Source of the DNA: Takakia lepidozioides | Lineage: Eukaryota > Streptophyta > Takakiopsida > Takakiales > Takakiaceae | NCBI GenBank assembly: GCA_030704615.1 | Contig: CM060732.1 | Span: 4,526,001-4,590,000, forward strand | Reading direction: 5' to 3' | Length of the DNA stretch: 64,000 bases | In this document: piece after piece, positions 24,101 to 34,494 of the stretch | Layout: every line of letters starts with the position of its first letter | How positions within the stretch are numbered: position 1 is the stretch's first letter | Program-made: the position numbers and the translations under genes | Notes under the pieces: generated by a model | What the model saw: only the letters and a program-made list of their open reading frames with translations | Told to the model about the DNA's origin: nothing | Database searches by the model: none

Positions 24101-24519
24101 CAAACAAATTGCAACCTCTTTGACATTTGAGGGCAGCAGAAAATACTACTCAAATTCGTAGAAAATGCTTGCTTTACGATCCTGGGCGCAGAATGCGAGT
24201 GCGAATCCTTCCAAGTCATTCTGCAATAGGACACGAAAGCTTGCCTTGAGCTAGCAATTCGACAAGAGACGAGTACCGAATCGTGAGTGCCTGAAACAGA
24301 ATCCATGGGCCAACTTCTCCTCGTGCCGGATGAGGCTTGCATTGAGAGAGACAACCCACATGTGGATCTTTGAGAGAAGCCTGCGGACCTTTCTAAAGGT
24401 ATGGAACAATATGGGGCTGACTGCGAACACGGTCTACAAGTGAAGGGGCTCTGATCCCGGCATGGAGCCCCACCAGCGCTGGTGGTGAGGGGGGCGGCAT
24501 TTGAGTGCATTGCCATCAT
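21195..24519 (-). CDS. Plastid-type membrane protein with zinc ribbon, six exons, apparently intact
   Basis: Six exons on the minus strand (24,519-23,899; 23,322-23,245; 22,968-22,934; 22,634-22,579; 21,572-21,453; 21,247-21,195) join in phase to 963 bases, 320 residues plus stop. Residues 1-150 are Ser/Arg-rich and low in acidic residues, like a chloroplast transit peptide. Two hydrophobic segments follow (about 180-225, GRLVFNLALAGGLSYLTV and LLVILVPIVGFVAFLWYA), then CPNCGNAF at 234 and CPYC at 255, a zinc ribbon, then FVREGPRF and an acidic end VDVEAEVIDRE. The pattern matches conserved small thylakoid or envelope proteins of plants; a relation to the FtsH5-interacting protein FIP is possible but unverified. 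Intron 1 appears to use a GC donor (TGG|GCGAGT). Internal donors include GTGAGT and GTAAGT. The start ATG is the first in a long open exon. This is the only clearly intact gene in the window. Confidence 0.88.
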
Positions 24520-24689
24520 AAACTGCCAATTTCTCTCGTCAAAGAAGTCTTCGGTTTTGATTCGACCTCGAGGTCGAATCTATTCGTGAATTTCCCCTTG
24601 ACAAGCACGATCCCTCGAATTCAACAAGTTGTGGTAGGCGTGTCGGGCACCTGGATTTTAGGGACTAAGGGGCTAAACCAGCGATATCA

Positions 24690-27150
24690 AAAGACAATCA
24701 CCATATAAATCAAAGCATGACGATCCACATAAAACATAAACTTTCTTCCCAGTAGATAATGCCTGAATTTCTTGACAGCATAAATCATTGCCAAAGCTTT
24801 TCTTTCAGTAGTGCTATAGTTCCTCTCAACACTGTTCAACAATCTGCTAGCATAATACACAGGTGAATTTATGTTTTCTGTGACATTTTGGGCTAACACA
24901 GCCCCCAATGCTTCTCCTGAGGCATCACAGTGTACATGAAATACCACATGCCAGTGAGGGTTAATCAGTACAGGTGTAGTTGTTACTGACAATGTAAGTT
25001 CCTCAAAAGCCTGTTGACATTCAGCTGTCCATGCAACACTGCATCCTTCTTCAAGAATTTGCTCAATGGTGCTGCCATCTGTGCATACCGTCTTACAAAC
25101 CTTCTGTAATAGCTGGTTTGTCCAATGAATCTCCTTAGAGCCTTAACATTTACTGGTGGTGGGGATGCTTTAATGGCCTCAGTTTTTCTATGATCCACAA
25201 GCAGTCCCTTCTTACACACAATGTGTCCTAGAATTACCCCTGAGTTCACACAGAAAGTACACTTTTCTGGATTCAGACCAAGACCTCTCATCATGCATCT
25301 GGCCAAACATAATTCCAACTTCTGCAAGTGCTCATTCTTAGAGTTGTACACACTGAAGTCATCTAAGAACACTTGCATGAAATCATCCAAATACTCATGG
25401 AAAGATTCACTTATCACTCTCTGGAAAGTTTCGGGTGCATTACAAAGTCCAAAAGGCATGACTTTGTATGCATAAGCACCCCAGTCAGTAATGAAAGCAG
25501 TCTTCCCCTAGTCTTCTTCAGCTGACGTGAATGGCAAAGGAAAGAGATATTTCTTAGTACAATCATTCAACTTCTTATAGTTCACACAAACTCTCAATTT
25601 GCCATTCTTCTTGGGAACTATCACAATGGGTGATAGCCAAGTTGTATACTCTATCGGGTATATGAACTTAGTCTCAACCAACTTCTTAATCTCCTCCCCA
25701 ACCTTCTGTGCATTGTTGGGATTCATCCTGTACCTTGCCTGTTTGATTGGTACTGACCCTGGTTCCAGTTCAATCTTATGCTAGCAGATCTCATGTGGTA
25801 TCCCTTGCAGATCTTCATAGCTCCAAGCAAATATATCTTTGTATTTGATAAACAGGCTCTTAGTTTCCTCAAAGAATTCTGGCTCCAAATCAGCCCCTAC
25901 TTTCACCATTCTTGGTTCCTCCTCAGTTCCCACATTCACTTCTCTCACCTACTCTTCAGCTGTGATTGTCCATCCAGCCACTACTTCATCCTGTAAACTC
26001 ACAGTGGCTGGTTCCTCTAGGATTTCTATTTCTCCCTCTCTTTCTTCATAGAAATGTGGTGGGTAACTGCTTGTTTCCCCCTCAATTGGTGTTGCTGTTA
26101 CTGCACCACAGCATATACCTTTAAAGCAACTCAGGCCTCCCAGTTGCATTTCTGCAACCTGCTCCCACTCTGGGTGTGCAGCAAACAGAGTAGCTTCATG
26201 CTCCTCATCAAGCCCTCCTCTCCAGTCATACTCTCTGACTCCACGAGGTCTCCGTGTAGCAGGTAGCCTACCAGATTTCTTAGTGGTGATCTGTATCTTG
26301 TGCTTCCCGTCATGCACAGTCAGTAACTGGGAATTCCAGTCATGGAATACCCTGGCCTGTTTCAGCCATGGTCGACCCAGCAATAAGGAGTAAACTTCCA
26401 TGACATCATCCATTTTCAACACAGTCACTGTGATCTTAAATATCATCTTCTGAATCTGTATCTTTACTCCTCTTATCAAGCCTAATGGCTGTACACTCCT
26501 TTGATCTGCCATTGTTACTGTGAATGGGGCTGGTTTCATGTTATTCAGACCAAACTTATGCCTTAATTGGTCTGTCATGATATTCACTCCTGAGCCTCCA
26601 TCTATCAGTACATCAGTCAGGTCTGTGCTTCCAATTCTCAATTGGATTACTGGCATGGAAATCAAAGTCCATGACTATTTCTCGCCCTTCAGGCTTCACA
26701 TTATAACTTGTCACCTTGTTGTCCAGGTCTTTATTCTCCGTCACATGAATAATCTGGTTGATTGCTTGATACAGCCTATGCACCTGTGAAGCCTTTTGCT
26801 TCACTTCATCTTCACCTTCTTCATCTTCTCTTTCAGAGTCAGAAGAATCTGCCATAGGGATATCAGTATCATTCTGCATTTCCCTTATGGTATCAGCCAC
26901 TTCCTTGTGCAATTCCTTCTCATCTCTCCATGCCTCATCATCTTTAGGCACATCACTGCCATGTTCATTAACATCTTCTTCCTCATCCACTGGAGGTATT
27001 AGTTTAGCTTTGCTTCTGGTAACTATCATTGTATTTACTTCTAGTACAAAACATGGCATAACCATGTGAGCTGCTACTACTGGCCCTTCATTCACAGGAG
27101 CTCTCATCTCATTCTGGTGTCTGATCCTGCCTGGTTACAATAGTAACCCT
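24690..27150 (-). pseudogene. Gypsy family B copy 1: protease, RT and RNase H, broken
   Basis: Reading leftwards: an acidic gag-protease linker (27,107-26,613), a protease-like domain with VLIDGGSGVNIM (26,665-25,949), RT start (SPIVIVPKKNGKLRVCVNYKKLN, 25,726-25,508), RT core (MPFGLCNAPETFQ and FLDDFSVY, 25,459-24,983) and RNase H (HVHCDASGEALGAVLAQ, NYSTTERKALAMIYAVKKFRHYL, 24,992-24,700). About 80 bp that in the sister copy encode MYSFMDGFSGYNQV are missing near 25,515, with a stop beside the gap. No LTR, integrase or intact gag accompanies it. The sister copy is at 43,909-47,503. Confidence 0.85.
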
Positions 27151-27164
27151 TGGCACTACTGTAA

Positions 27165-27540
27165 TTTTAACTCAGGGTGGGGGGTCTACTTTGAACAATA
27201 AGCGGATGTAGAGAGGAAAGGGAGATTGTCAATGCCCGGTGTGTAGACGGCTTGAAGACAATATCCATTTTCTGTTACAATGCCCTCTCTCTTAGTTTTA
27301 CACATTTTGTCCTATAAGCTCTTTGAGCTTTCTATGGACGTTACAAGTTCCATTTCATTTCATTCTCTTTCTTTTCCTGCAACAGGAGGACTGCCCTATG
27401 CCCAGCTTGCACCAGGCACAACCATGAAATTGAAATTGAAGAACAGTTCGTCTTATAGTGCCTTCTGTATTATGAGATTTGTGGGAGATTTTGCAGTGTC
27501 TATTCTGTGGAATTCAGTCTCTCACTGAAGTCTCCATTAT
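27165..27540 (+). pseudogene. Second fragment of the LINE 3' tail
   Basis: DNA similarity to 18,100-18,235 (for example GCAGAGAGGAAAGAGAG and the following cysteine-rich segment) and then to 19,375-19,500 (GCCCTATGCCC, TGAAGAACA, TATGAGAT) shows a diverged copy of the end of the second LINE, without the solo LTR. Frames are broken. Confidence 0.5.
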
Positions 27541-28480
27541 GAGGATCAGACATGCTTGGCAGCTTACGTGCACAAGCAAAGGTGTTATACGGTGATAAGC
27601 ACAGTCCCTTGCATTTTAGATTGTGTTTCTCTGAAACGATATCTTGGTCGAACTTTCCATGTGCTGTCAAGATTATTGCAACAACGGAGGGCTTGTGCGA
27701 GCTCCTGCCTGGTCTACCCGGGCTTCCAGCTGGCTAATTGGTGGGAAGTTCTGAGAGTTTTCTATCACATTCCTTTGTTGAACGACTGCAGCTTGCCACC
27801 TTTCACTCTATTTCACATGTTGTTACCCACCTATAACTCAAGGGCATGGATTGACGGATAGCTTATCTGCAACTGGTTCTGAGGAATTTAATTTAGGAGT
27901 TCCTGCAAGGGCTTCGCGTTGCACCGCACTACTAGCGACAACTTCTGAGAAGGACGTCCAAATAGATGGGTTATATTCAAGTTCTAAGATACTCACACAA
28001 TATACATCAAAACAATAGCATCCAAAAGAGGCATTGCAAGAGATTTAATTTGGTCCAGACCAGTGTTGGGCGGATCTAAATTCGGTCCAGTCATCCAGAC
28101 AGCCGGAATGAGCTATGACAATCAAAGTACTACTTCCACACTAGAAAAGCTAGTTTAGTGTAGAGCAGGAATAGGGTGCCTTAGCGCCATGTTTTTGTCG
28201 CCATGTCATCGTTGCCATGTCATCGTCGCCACGTTTCGTAGACACATCATCGTAGCCATGTCATTGTCGTCGTCAAAAAATTTATATCTGCCCGGACTGC
28301 CCGCCCAAAAAACCCCAAAGCTCCAAGTTTTTTCGGAGCGTGCCCGGACTGCCCGGTTCTTGAAGTTCTTGAAGTTCTTGAACTGCAGGAGCTCTGCGTT
28401 TTCCGCCATCGTTCACCTTGCAAGCTGCAAGCTCTCAACAATCTCGCTGCTCAATGTGGCTTTTCCCTCGACGATCTTTG
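27541..28480. other. Unassigned stretch with short degenerate repeats
   Basis: No gene is seen. Around 28,190-28,270 a segment of roughly 15-18 bp (CGCCATGTCATCGT and variants) recurs about five times, and TTCTTGAAG repeats three times near 28,362-28,388. TGCCCGGACTGCCCG occurs twice about 50 bp apart. Confidence 0.4.
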
Positions 28481-28690
28481 ATCACGTGGAATATAATGTT
28501 TGGCAGGATTTACCGAGCATGGGATGCTTTGGAGACCTATGAGCAAATGATGCGCGAAGGGGTGAAGCCCAACTACATCACGTTTGTTTGTGTTTGCAAT
28601 GCGTGTGCAAGCCAGGGAGCCCTGGAAAAGGGGAAAGAGGTCGGATTTTCGAGCACAAACGTCTACCTTGGAGCACGGAGCAGAGCTGGC
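28480..28690 (+). pseudogene. Pentatricopeptide-repeat fragment
   Basis: The frame reads AWDALETYEQMMREGVKPN then YITFVCVCNACASQGALEKGKEV, a typical long (L-type) PPR motif followed by the start of the next. PPR proteins bind organelle RNA, and PLS-type members are very numerous in seed-free plants. Only about 1.5 repeats remain, with no start, targeting peptide or DYW domain. Confidence 0.6.
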
Positions 28691-29694
28691 ATGAGTTTTT
28701 TAAACATCCTTCACGATGGTGGGACCACCGCAATCGCAAGGTGTGACTTTTTCTTAATGTACCATGTGAAGAAGTTTATCCATCGTGCAGATGTGGGCTC
28801 TTGGCTCTTCCTGTTAGTACCATGATTTTGTATAATTCTTGATGTTTACAAGGTTCTTGGGAGAATCAGCTTGGTCTTAGCAGGCCGTGTTTCAATCTAT
28901 GCCTGCTCAGCTGCACCGCGGTGGTTCTCTTAGACCAATCCGACATTACCTGACTACAGACACAAGCAACACACACAAGAGGTCCTTTTGGGTTGATGGT
29001 CGGTCAAATCCTCCATGGATCATGACACAAGGTCAAGGACAATGTGGTGAGGGCACCTTCTTCTTCGACCTATTTCAGCCTGTTTTGCCCTCTCATCAGA
29101 CTCGGCCCTGAGATACATATTGAATTTTGTAAGTTAGCTTGTTGGGTGGATCTGTGGTATCCAAAAATAGATAACAGAGATGAGGAGAAGCTTTGGAGTG
29201 AACACTTATCCGACCCCAGTCAATGGTGGGACAATGGAGACAAAAAGATGAATGCCTGTTGGACTACAGAGAGAAGCAGATGCAATTCAGAATTGGAACT
29301 ACTGTAATAAGTAGGGTTGGTGTGTTTGCTGGAAGAACTTCACGCCATTAGTGTGAGCTGCTAGCAGCAAGGCTCAGGATGTATACATGATTTGTACACA
29401 GGCAGGGATAGCTGAAGGATTCTTGTCAGATCATTCATAGTGTGCCAGCAGGTTTGATATGGTGATGCCATCTTAATTTAGGGCTTGAAAGAATTTGTCA
29501 AGAAGGCTTATGACTTAAGTTGGCATGATGATGTTTACTGGATTGGATACTCGATTGCTTGAATTAATGATGATTGCTCTTCATTACAAAAAAGAAATAC
29601 ATCCATTTCTTGTTGTTTCACTCAATAAGTGTTGTTTAAGGTCGTTCCCTTGTATCTGAAGAATGCTTGGAGGTTTGGTGGTTATGGCCCAGTG
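28691..29694. other. Unassigned stretch between PPR fragment and chromovirus copy 3
   Basis: No gene or repeat that I can support. Short frames on the plus strand (for example 29,044-29,307) have no recognised motif. Confidence 0.4.
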
Positions 29695-30133
29695 TGTCGC
29701 GCACCTCACTTCGGTAATCTCCCCCCCCCCCCCCCCCCCCTCAAGTCATAGTTACTCGCTTGATGCGCGCCCCTAACTCCTAACCTGGCCGCCGGGCCAA
29801 CTTGGAGCTCCGGCTGCTCACCGGGGCATAACGGTCCCCCTTTGATCTCCCAAAGAACCCTCCAACGATTTGGAACCAGCGGAATTCCCTTTGGTAGTTG
29901 GCAGTCCGGAACAGCTCCCCACTCTTTGGTCGCTTTCCGGCTCGCTCGCTTACTCACTAGTTTTTGGTCACCAACGGGCTTGCACCGTTCTCGGGGTTAC
30001 TACTCCCTATATATACTTCTGTAGCTGTCCGCGGGGGTTTCACAAACAACCATGCCATTTATGGCGAACCACCACGAACACCCTCGACTCCCGGTGATGA
30101 GTCACAGTGAGTCTTGGCCCACCCACCACGGCC
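29695..30133 (-). repeat. Truncated 3' LTR of chromovirus copy 3
   Basis: This matches the distal part of the family LTR, from about the GGCCGTGGTGGGTGGGCC segment to the terminal GCGCGACA. It includes a run of 20 C (20 G on the coding strand) at 29,721-29,740. Confidence 0.88.
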
Positions 30134-31857
30134 TTCACTTCTCTAATGTAGAGCAAAAACTGGGGCTCGTGTGCCTCCTCCACAGCCCACTCCCTTGCTG
30201 ACAGAAGGTTTATTCTCCCTCCCACGGGTCTGGGCGTTTCCGACACTCGTAAGACCTCGCCATCATTCCCACATGGCAGCGTGACTACTCTCTTGCGGCC
30301 ATCTATGACCGCTCCGGATTTGCTCAAAAATGTCATCCCCAAAATGAGATCCACTCCATCGATCTCGCAGATGGTGAAGTTCTCACGTCCCTCCCAACTC
30401 CCCAGTTGAAGAGGAACATCAAACACCAACCTTGTCGCCAATCGCGGTTCTCCTTTGGCAGAACGCACCTCAATAGAGGCCCCCACATCACTTGTCGGGA
30501 GTCCCAGCTTTTGTGCCGTTGTCGGTGTCATGAAGGAGTGCGACGCTCCTGTGTCCACCAACAACGACACGTTAATTCCGGATATTATCCCATCCACGAA
30601 CAAGAACTGACTCCCTTCACGTAAGGCTCCAGTTTCCTGATACAACTCACAAGAAAATTTGCCTACCTTGCAAATCCTGGCGACCACCGCTTCCACCAAG
30701 CGACTGATGGTATCTTCTGACATGTCTGTGGTCGCCCGAGTCATGTTCAATTGCCGGGGCTTCGCGCACTTCTTGGCTATGTGCCCAGGCTCCCCGCAAT
30801 TGAAACACACTCCATCAAAGGTCGCCTTCTGTCCGCCATAGGCCGCTCCACCCGCTTTTCCTTTCGAAGCACCGGGTGCCGCCTTGACTTGTGAAGGTCC
30901 TCCACGTGCCATTGTCGCCGCGTGGCCTATCCCACTTCTTTTCCGGTCGGAAGGAGTCACCTTCCCGCCGGGTCTTCTTGTGGTTCAGCTCCGTACGGCC
31001 TTGTCTTTCACCCTTAGGGACATCCGAGAAACATTCAGCCCTCTCAATTGCCTCGTTCAAAGTCTTAGGTGGCTTCTCCTCCAACTTCCGCCTGGCCCAT
31101 GGGGCCAGTCCCGCCACAAAGTTGAAGACCATTTCTGGTTCTGCCATGTCCGCGACTTCGAGCAACAGCACATTGAAAGCCTGGACGTATCCCCGAATGT
31201 CATCTGTTTGCTTCAAATTCCTCATCTTGTCCCGGGCGAGCCAGGACGCGTTGAGGGGCACAAACTGCCTCTTCATCAATTCCTTGAACTCACTCTAATT
31301 CAAGGTTTCCGGGCTTGGAACTCGGTCGTGAAGGCGTTTCTGCCACCATTGTTGAGCATAGCCCCTCAAATAGGTGGGAGCCACTTCCACCCGATCCTCG
31401 TCACTCAACTTGGCCGCCCGGAAGTACTGCTCTAGCTCCAAGAGCCAGGTGTTGAGTGCCTTCCGATTTTGGACGCCCTCGAAGGTGCCGGGTTCCTTAG
31501 GCTTCACCTTAAACTTTGCCTTAGTGGAAGTGGCATTAGCCGCCTTTAATACGTCTTCAACGTCCCGCCAAATTGCGCCAACAACCCTTCCCAAAAGGCT
31601 GTCGGCATGGGAGACATTTGTTGGTCGGTCGGAGCTCTCAGGGATTCCTCAGGCTCCGACTCCTCAGATTCCTCCCGCTCTTGAGCGGCCTCGTTTTCGG
31701 AAACATGCATCGCTTCCTCAAACGGCCGCCTCGGTGACCCATTCGCCCCCATCGGGCTCACCAGGATCATCATCTTTTGGGCCGTTCTGCTTTCGCTTTG
31801 GCTTGCCCGACCCCATGATGAGGCCAATCCCAAGGATGATCGCGTACTGAACTCTAA
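30134..31857 (-). pseudogene. gag-protease polyprotein of chromovirus copy 3, broken
   Basis: Minus-strand frames give an acidic gag N-terminus, gag core (LNTWLLELEQYF, GYAQQWWQKRL), the knuckle CFNCGEPGHIAKKC (about 30,820-30,780) and the protease SLLVDTGASHSFM. The protease extends further than in copy 2 (LILGMTFLSKSGAVIDG), then runs into LTR at AVVGGPRLT. Frame changes near 31,560, 31,290 and 30,900 inactivate it. It is closely similar to copy 2. Confidence 0.85.
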
Positions 31858-31869
31858 GCTCTGATACCA
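31858..31869 (-). other. Primer-binding site of chromovirus copy 3
   Basis: The minus strand reads TGGTATCAGAGC two bases inside the 5' LTR, complementary to initiator tRNA-Met, as in copy 2. Confidence 0.9.
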
Positions 31870-31871
31870 AG

Positions 31872-32609
31872 TGTCGCGCACCTCACTTCGGTAATCTTCC
31901 CCCCCCCCCCCCCCCCTCAAGTCATAGTTACTCGCTTGATGCGCGCGCCTAACTCCCAACCTGGCCGTCGGGCCAACTTGGAGCTCCGGCTGCTCGCCGG
32001 GGCATAACGGTCCCCCTTTGATCTCCCAAAGAACCCTCCAACAATTTGGAACCAGCGGAATTCCCTTTGGTAGTTGGTAGTCCGGAACAGCTCCCCACTC
32101 TTTGGTCGCTTTCCGGCTCGCTCGCTTACTCACTAGTTTTTGGTCACCAACGGGCTTGCACCGTTCTCAGGGTTACTACTCCCTATATATACTTCTGTAG
32201 CTGTCCGCGGGGGTTTCACAAACAACCATGCTATTTTATGGCGAACCACCACGAACACCCTCGACTCCCGGTGATGAGTCGCGGTGAGTCTTGGCCCACC
32301 CACCACGGCCCCTATGGACCGTGATGAGTCCCAAGACTCCCCACGACTTCCACCACAAGGTCTCCGCCCTAGGGTGAGTCCTATGCCACCCCCACTAAGT
32401 CCCGCTAAGCTACCACCACCCCTTGTGGAGCCACCCCCACCGCAACCCGGTGTGCGGGGCTCCACCTAGTGAGCGCCTCCGCCTCCTTGAGTGCTTTGGG
32501 CACTCAAGGGTGCCTCAGCCCCCCATACCTATCGCTGCCACTGCCCCCACCACAGGGGCAGCCCCTCTTGTGTCCCAACCCCCTACCCTCAAGGCAAAGG
32601 GCCGCGACA
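31872..32609 (-). repeat. Complete 5' LTR of chromovirus copy 3
   Basis: This 738-bp LTR has TG...CA ends. It carries a run of 18 C (G on the coding strand) at 31,899-31,916, at the same place as the run in the 3' LTR. The other family members have only GAAGGGGAG there. Confidence 0.92.
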
Positions 32610-32939
32610 CAGTGTTTGTGAGGCTGTGGTGCAAGCAATGGCTGCTCAACTGCCCCTTGTGGTTTTCACAGAACAGTGCAAGATTGCCATACTATACCAG
32701 AGTACCAAGCTTCAGATGTCAACGCATAATTGAAGTCTTTCTTTTTGAGGGCTGGTCAAACCCTTGTTGGATGAAACTAGTACTAGTGGCCATGATACAT
32801 GATCAAGCACAGTCTGCTGATGGTTCTAATTCACATTTACACCACCAAGCTTCAGGCCAAGAATATAGGAGGTAATTTTCTGATTGTAAGGGTTTGTTCT
32901 CCAATTTAAGATGCCTGAACGAGATATGTTTACATGAAC

Positions 32940-33790
32940 TATGATGATGGCAGCATATGCCAAGCACGGAGATGCTGAGGAGGGTTTCAGAATTTATGAG
33001 CAAACAGGAAGAGGTGATGCCTGACAGGGGGACATTTACTTGCATTCTCAATATGTGTGCTAGCGTACGAGTTGGGCTAGAATTGGCAAGACTGGGGGCA
33101 TCTTGGCCAAGGAACACTTATTGGCCATCTACTAGAATGTGGGTGCCAATTTGACTGGAGGGTACTTCATGCACCTAGGTAAGTTAATGTGTGCTGGTTG
33201 TTCTGTTCAATTCAACTTTTTCCCTTGTTGGTAATGCTATCAGTTTTGCTGATACGGCATCATTCCTAGCTTAAAAAAACTTAGACTTGGGAAGGCTTCC
33301 CTTGAGGTTGTGAGGTCCGACATGTTTACTTCTCATGGGCTTGCAGTCTTAAGTTAACTGCATATAGTTACCTCATATTTGGTCTTATTAAAATCAACAG
33401 TGTTCCCAACAATCCCAACTTGGGGTGTATCTTGTTTTACCTAAAGGGCAAAGAGGCATGTGTTGACATTGTCAAATCTGGAATCGTGCAACAAGTGTTG
33501 ACATGTATGCCAAATGCAGGAGCATGAAATATGCATGACTGGTGTTCAACAATATGGCTCAACGGCTGTTTTCTCATGGTGCGCATTGATTGTAGGATAT
33601 GCTCAGCATGGGTTTGATAGGGATGCTTTCAAAACATACAGATAGAGGAGCGGGTGACACCCGACAGGGTCACTTTCATTTGCATGCTCAATGTGTGTGC
33701 TAGCCTAGGGGTCCTGGAACAGCGCAAAGAGGTTCATGCTCATCATCAAAACTGGAATTGCAGCAAATATGGAATTCAAAAACGTGGCCA
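32940..33790 (+). pseudogene. Decayed PLS-type PPR region
   Basis: Pieces in changing frames read AYAKHGDAEEGF, GTFTCILNMCASV, MYAKCRSM, VFNNMAQR, YAQHGFDRDAFKTY and VTFICMLNVCASLGVLEQRKEVHAHH. These are successive L, S and P motifs of a plant organelle RNA-binding PPR protein. Frames break repeatedly and there is no start or C-terminal domain. It may be a duplicate of, or once continuous with, the fragment at 28,480. Confidence 0.65.
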
Positions 33791-33799
33791 ATGGAGCAA

Positions 33800-34494
33800 A
33801 GCACTCCGCATTGCATGTACTGCAATAGCAGGCGCCATCATGCAAAAAGACAAACAAGGCCGTCAAAGTACCTACCCGGTACATCAGCCGAAACTAATTA
33901 CGGGCCCATTAATGCATCCAGAGGGCAGGTAACAGAACCCTTTATGCGTTCGGCAAAGGGGGACCTTTGCCACATGTGCAGTCCTAGTGGGCATTCCAAG
34001 TTGGAATGTGAACAGATGAGGGTAAAATTGAGAAGTTACCCAATGAGGCAACGGCCAATCAGGAACGTGAATTTTATGCAAGTGGTTCCATTCAAGAAAC
34101 AAGAACAAGAAATTAAAAAAATTATGAGCGGAAGAGTAGGGGTTGCTCCGGATAATCAGCGTCTCGACGGGAGGGGCAATCAAAGCTATAGCTTTGAAGC
34201 TATGGCGGATATCACAGACTATACGCTAGCTCTACTTCTTACGCAGTGGCGCAAGGACGGACGGGTTGAAAGTGCATTCTCTCTCACTCACTATTTGCAA
34301 GCTCCACAGGCTTACACTCACTTGCCTGTTCCATTATGTGCCAACCATACTTTCATGCTCTACGCCCTGCACGCTTTCCTACAACTATTCCAAACAAGGC
34401 CTTCTTGTTTGTCCGGGATGAAGAGAATTAGAGGGATGGAGGATCTCAGGGTGAAGAGCACCTACAGAAGCAGACAATCGCTACACCACAGGCA
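33800..34494 (+). pseudogene. gag-like fragment with CCHC-type cysteine clusters
   Basis: An open frame (33,758-34,507) contains CMYCNSRRHHAK and, about 60 residues later, LCHMCSPSGHSKLEC, which looks like a retroviral-type zinc knuckle, in a basic region. It lies just upstream of the coiled-coil LTR-element coding region and may be its N-terminal part or a separate remnant. Confidence 0.45.

Larger units (their letters stand above)
29695..32609 (-). mobile_element. Chromovirus copy 3, minus strand, target duplication CAGTG
   Basis: Both ends are fixed by CAGTG at 29,690-29,694 and at 32,610-32,614. On the minus strand the order is complete 5' LTR (32,609-31,872), primer site, gag and protease, then a direct jump into the 3' portion of the 3' LTR (30,133-29,695). 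Reverse transcriptase, integrase and the first part of the 3' LTR are deleted. It is the reciprocal of copy 1, which keeps the integrase end. Confidence 0.92.
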
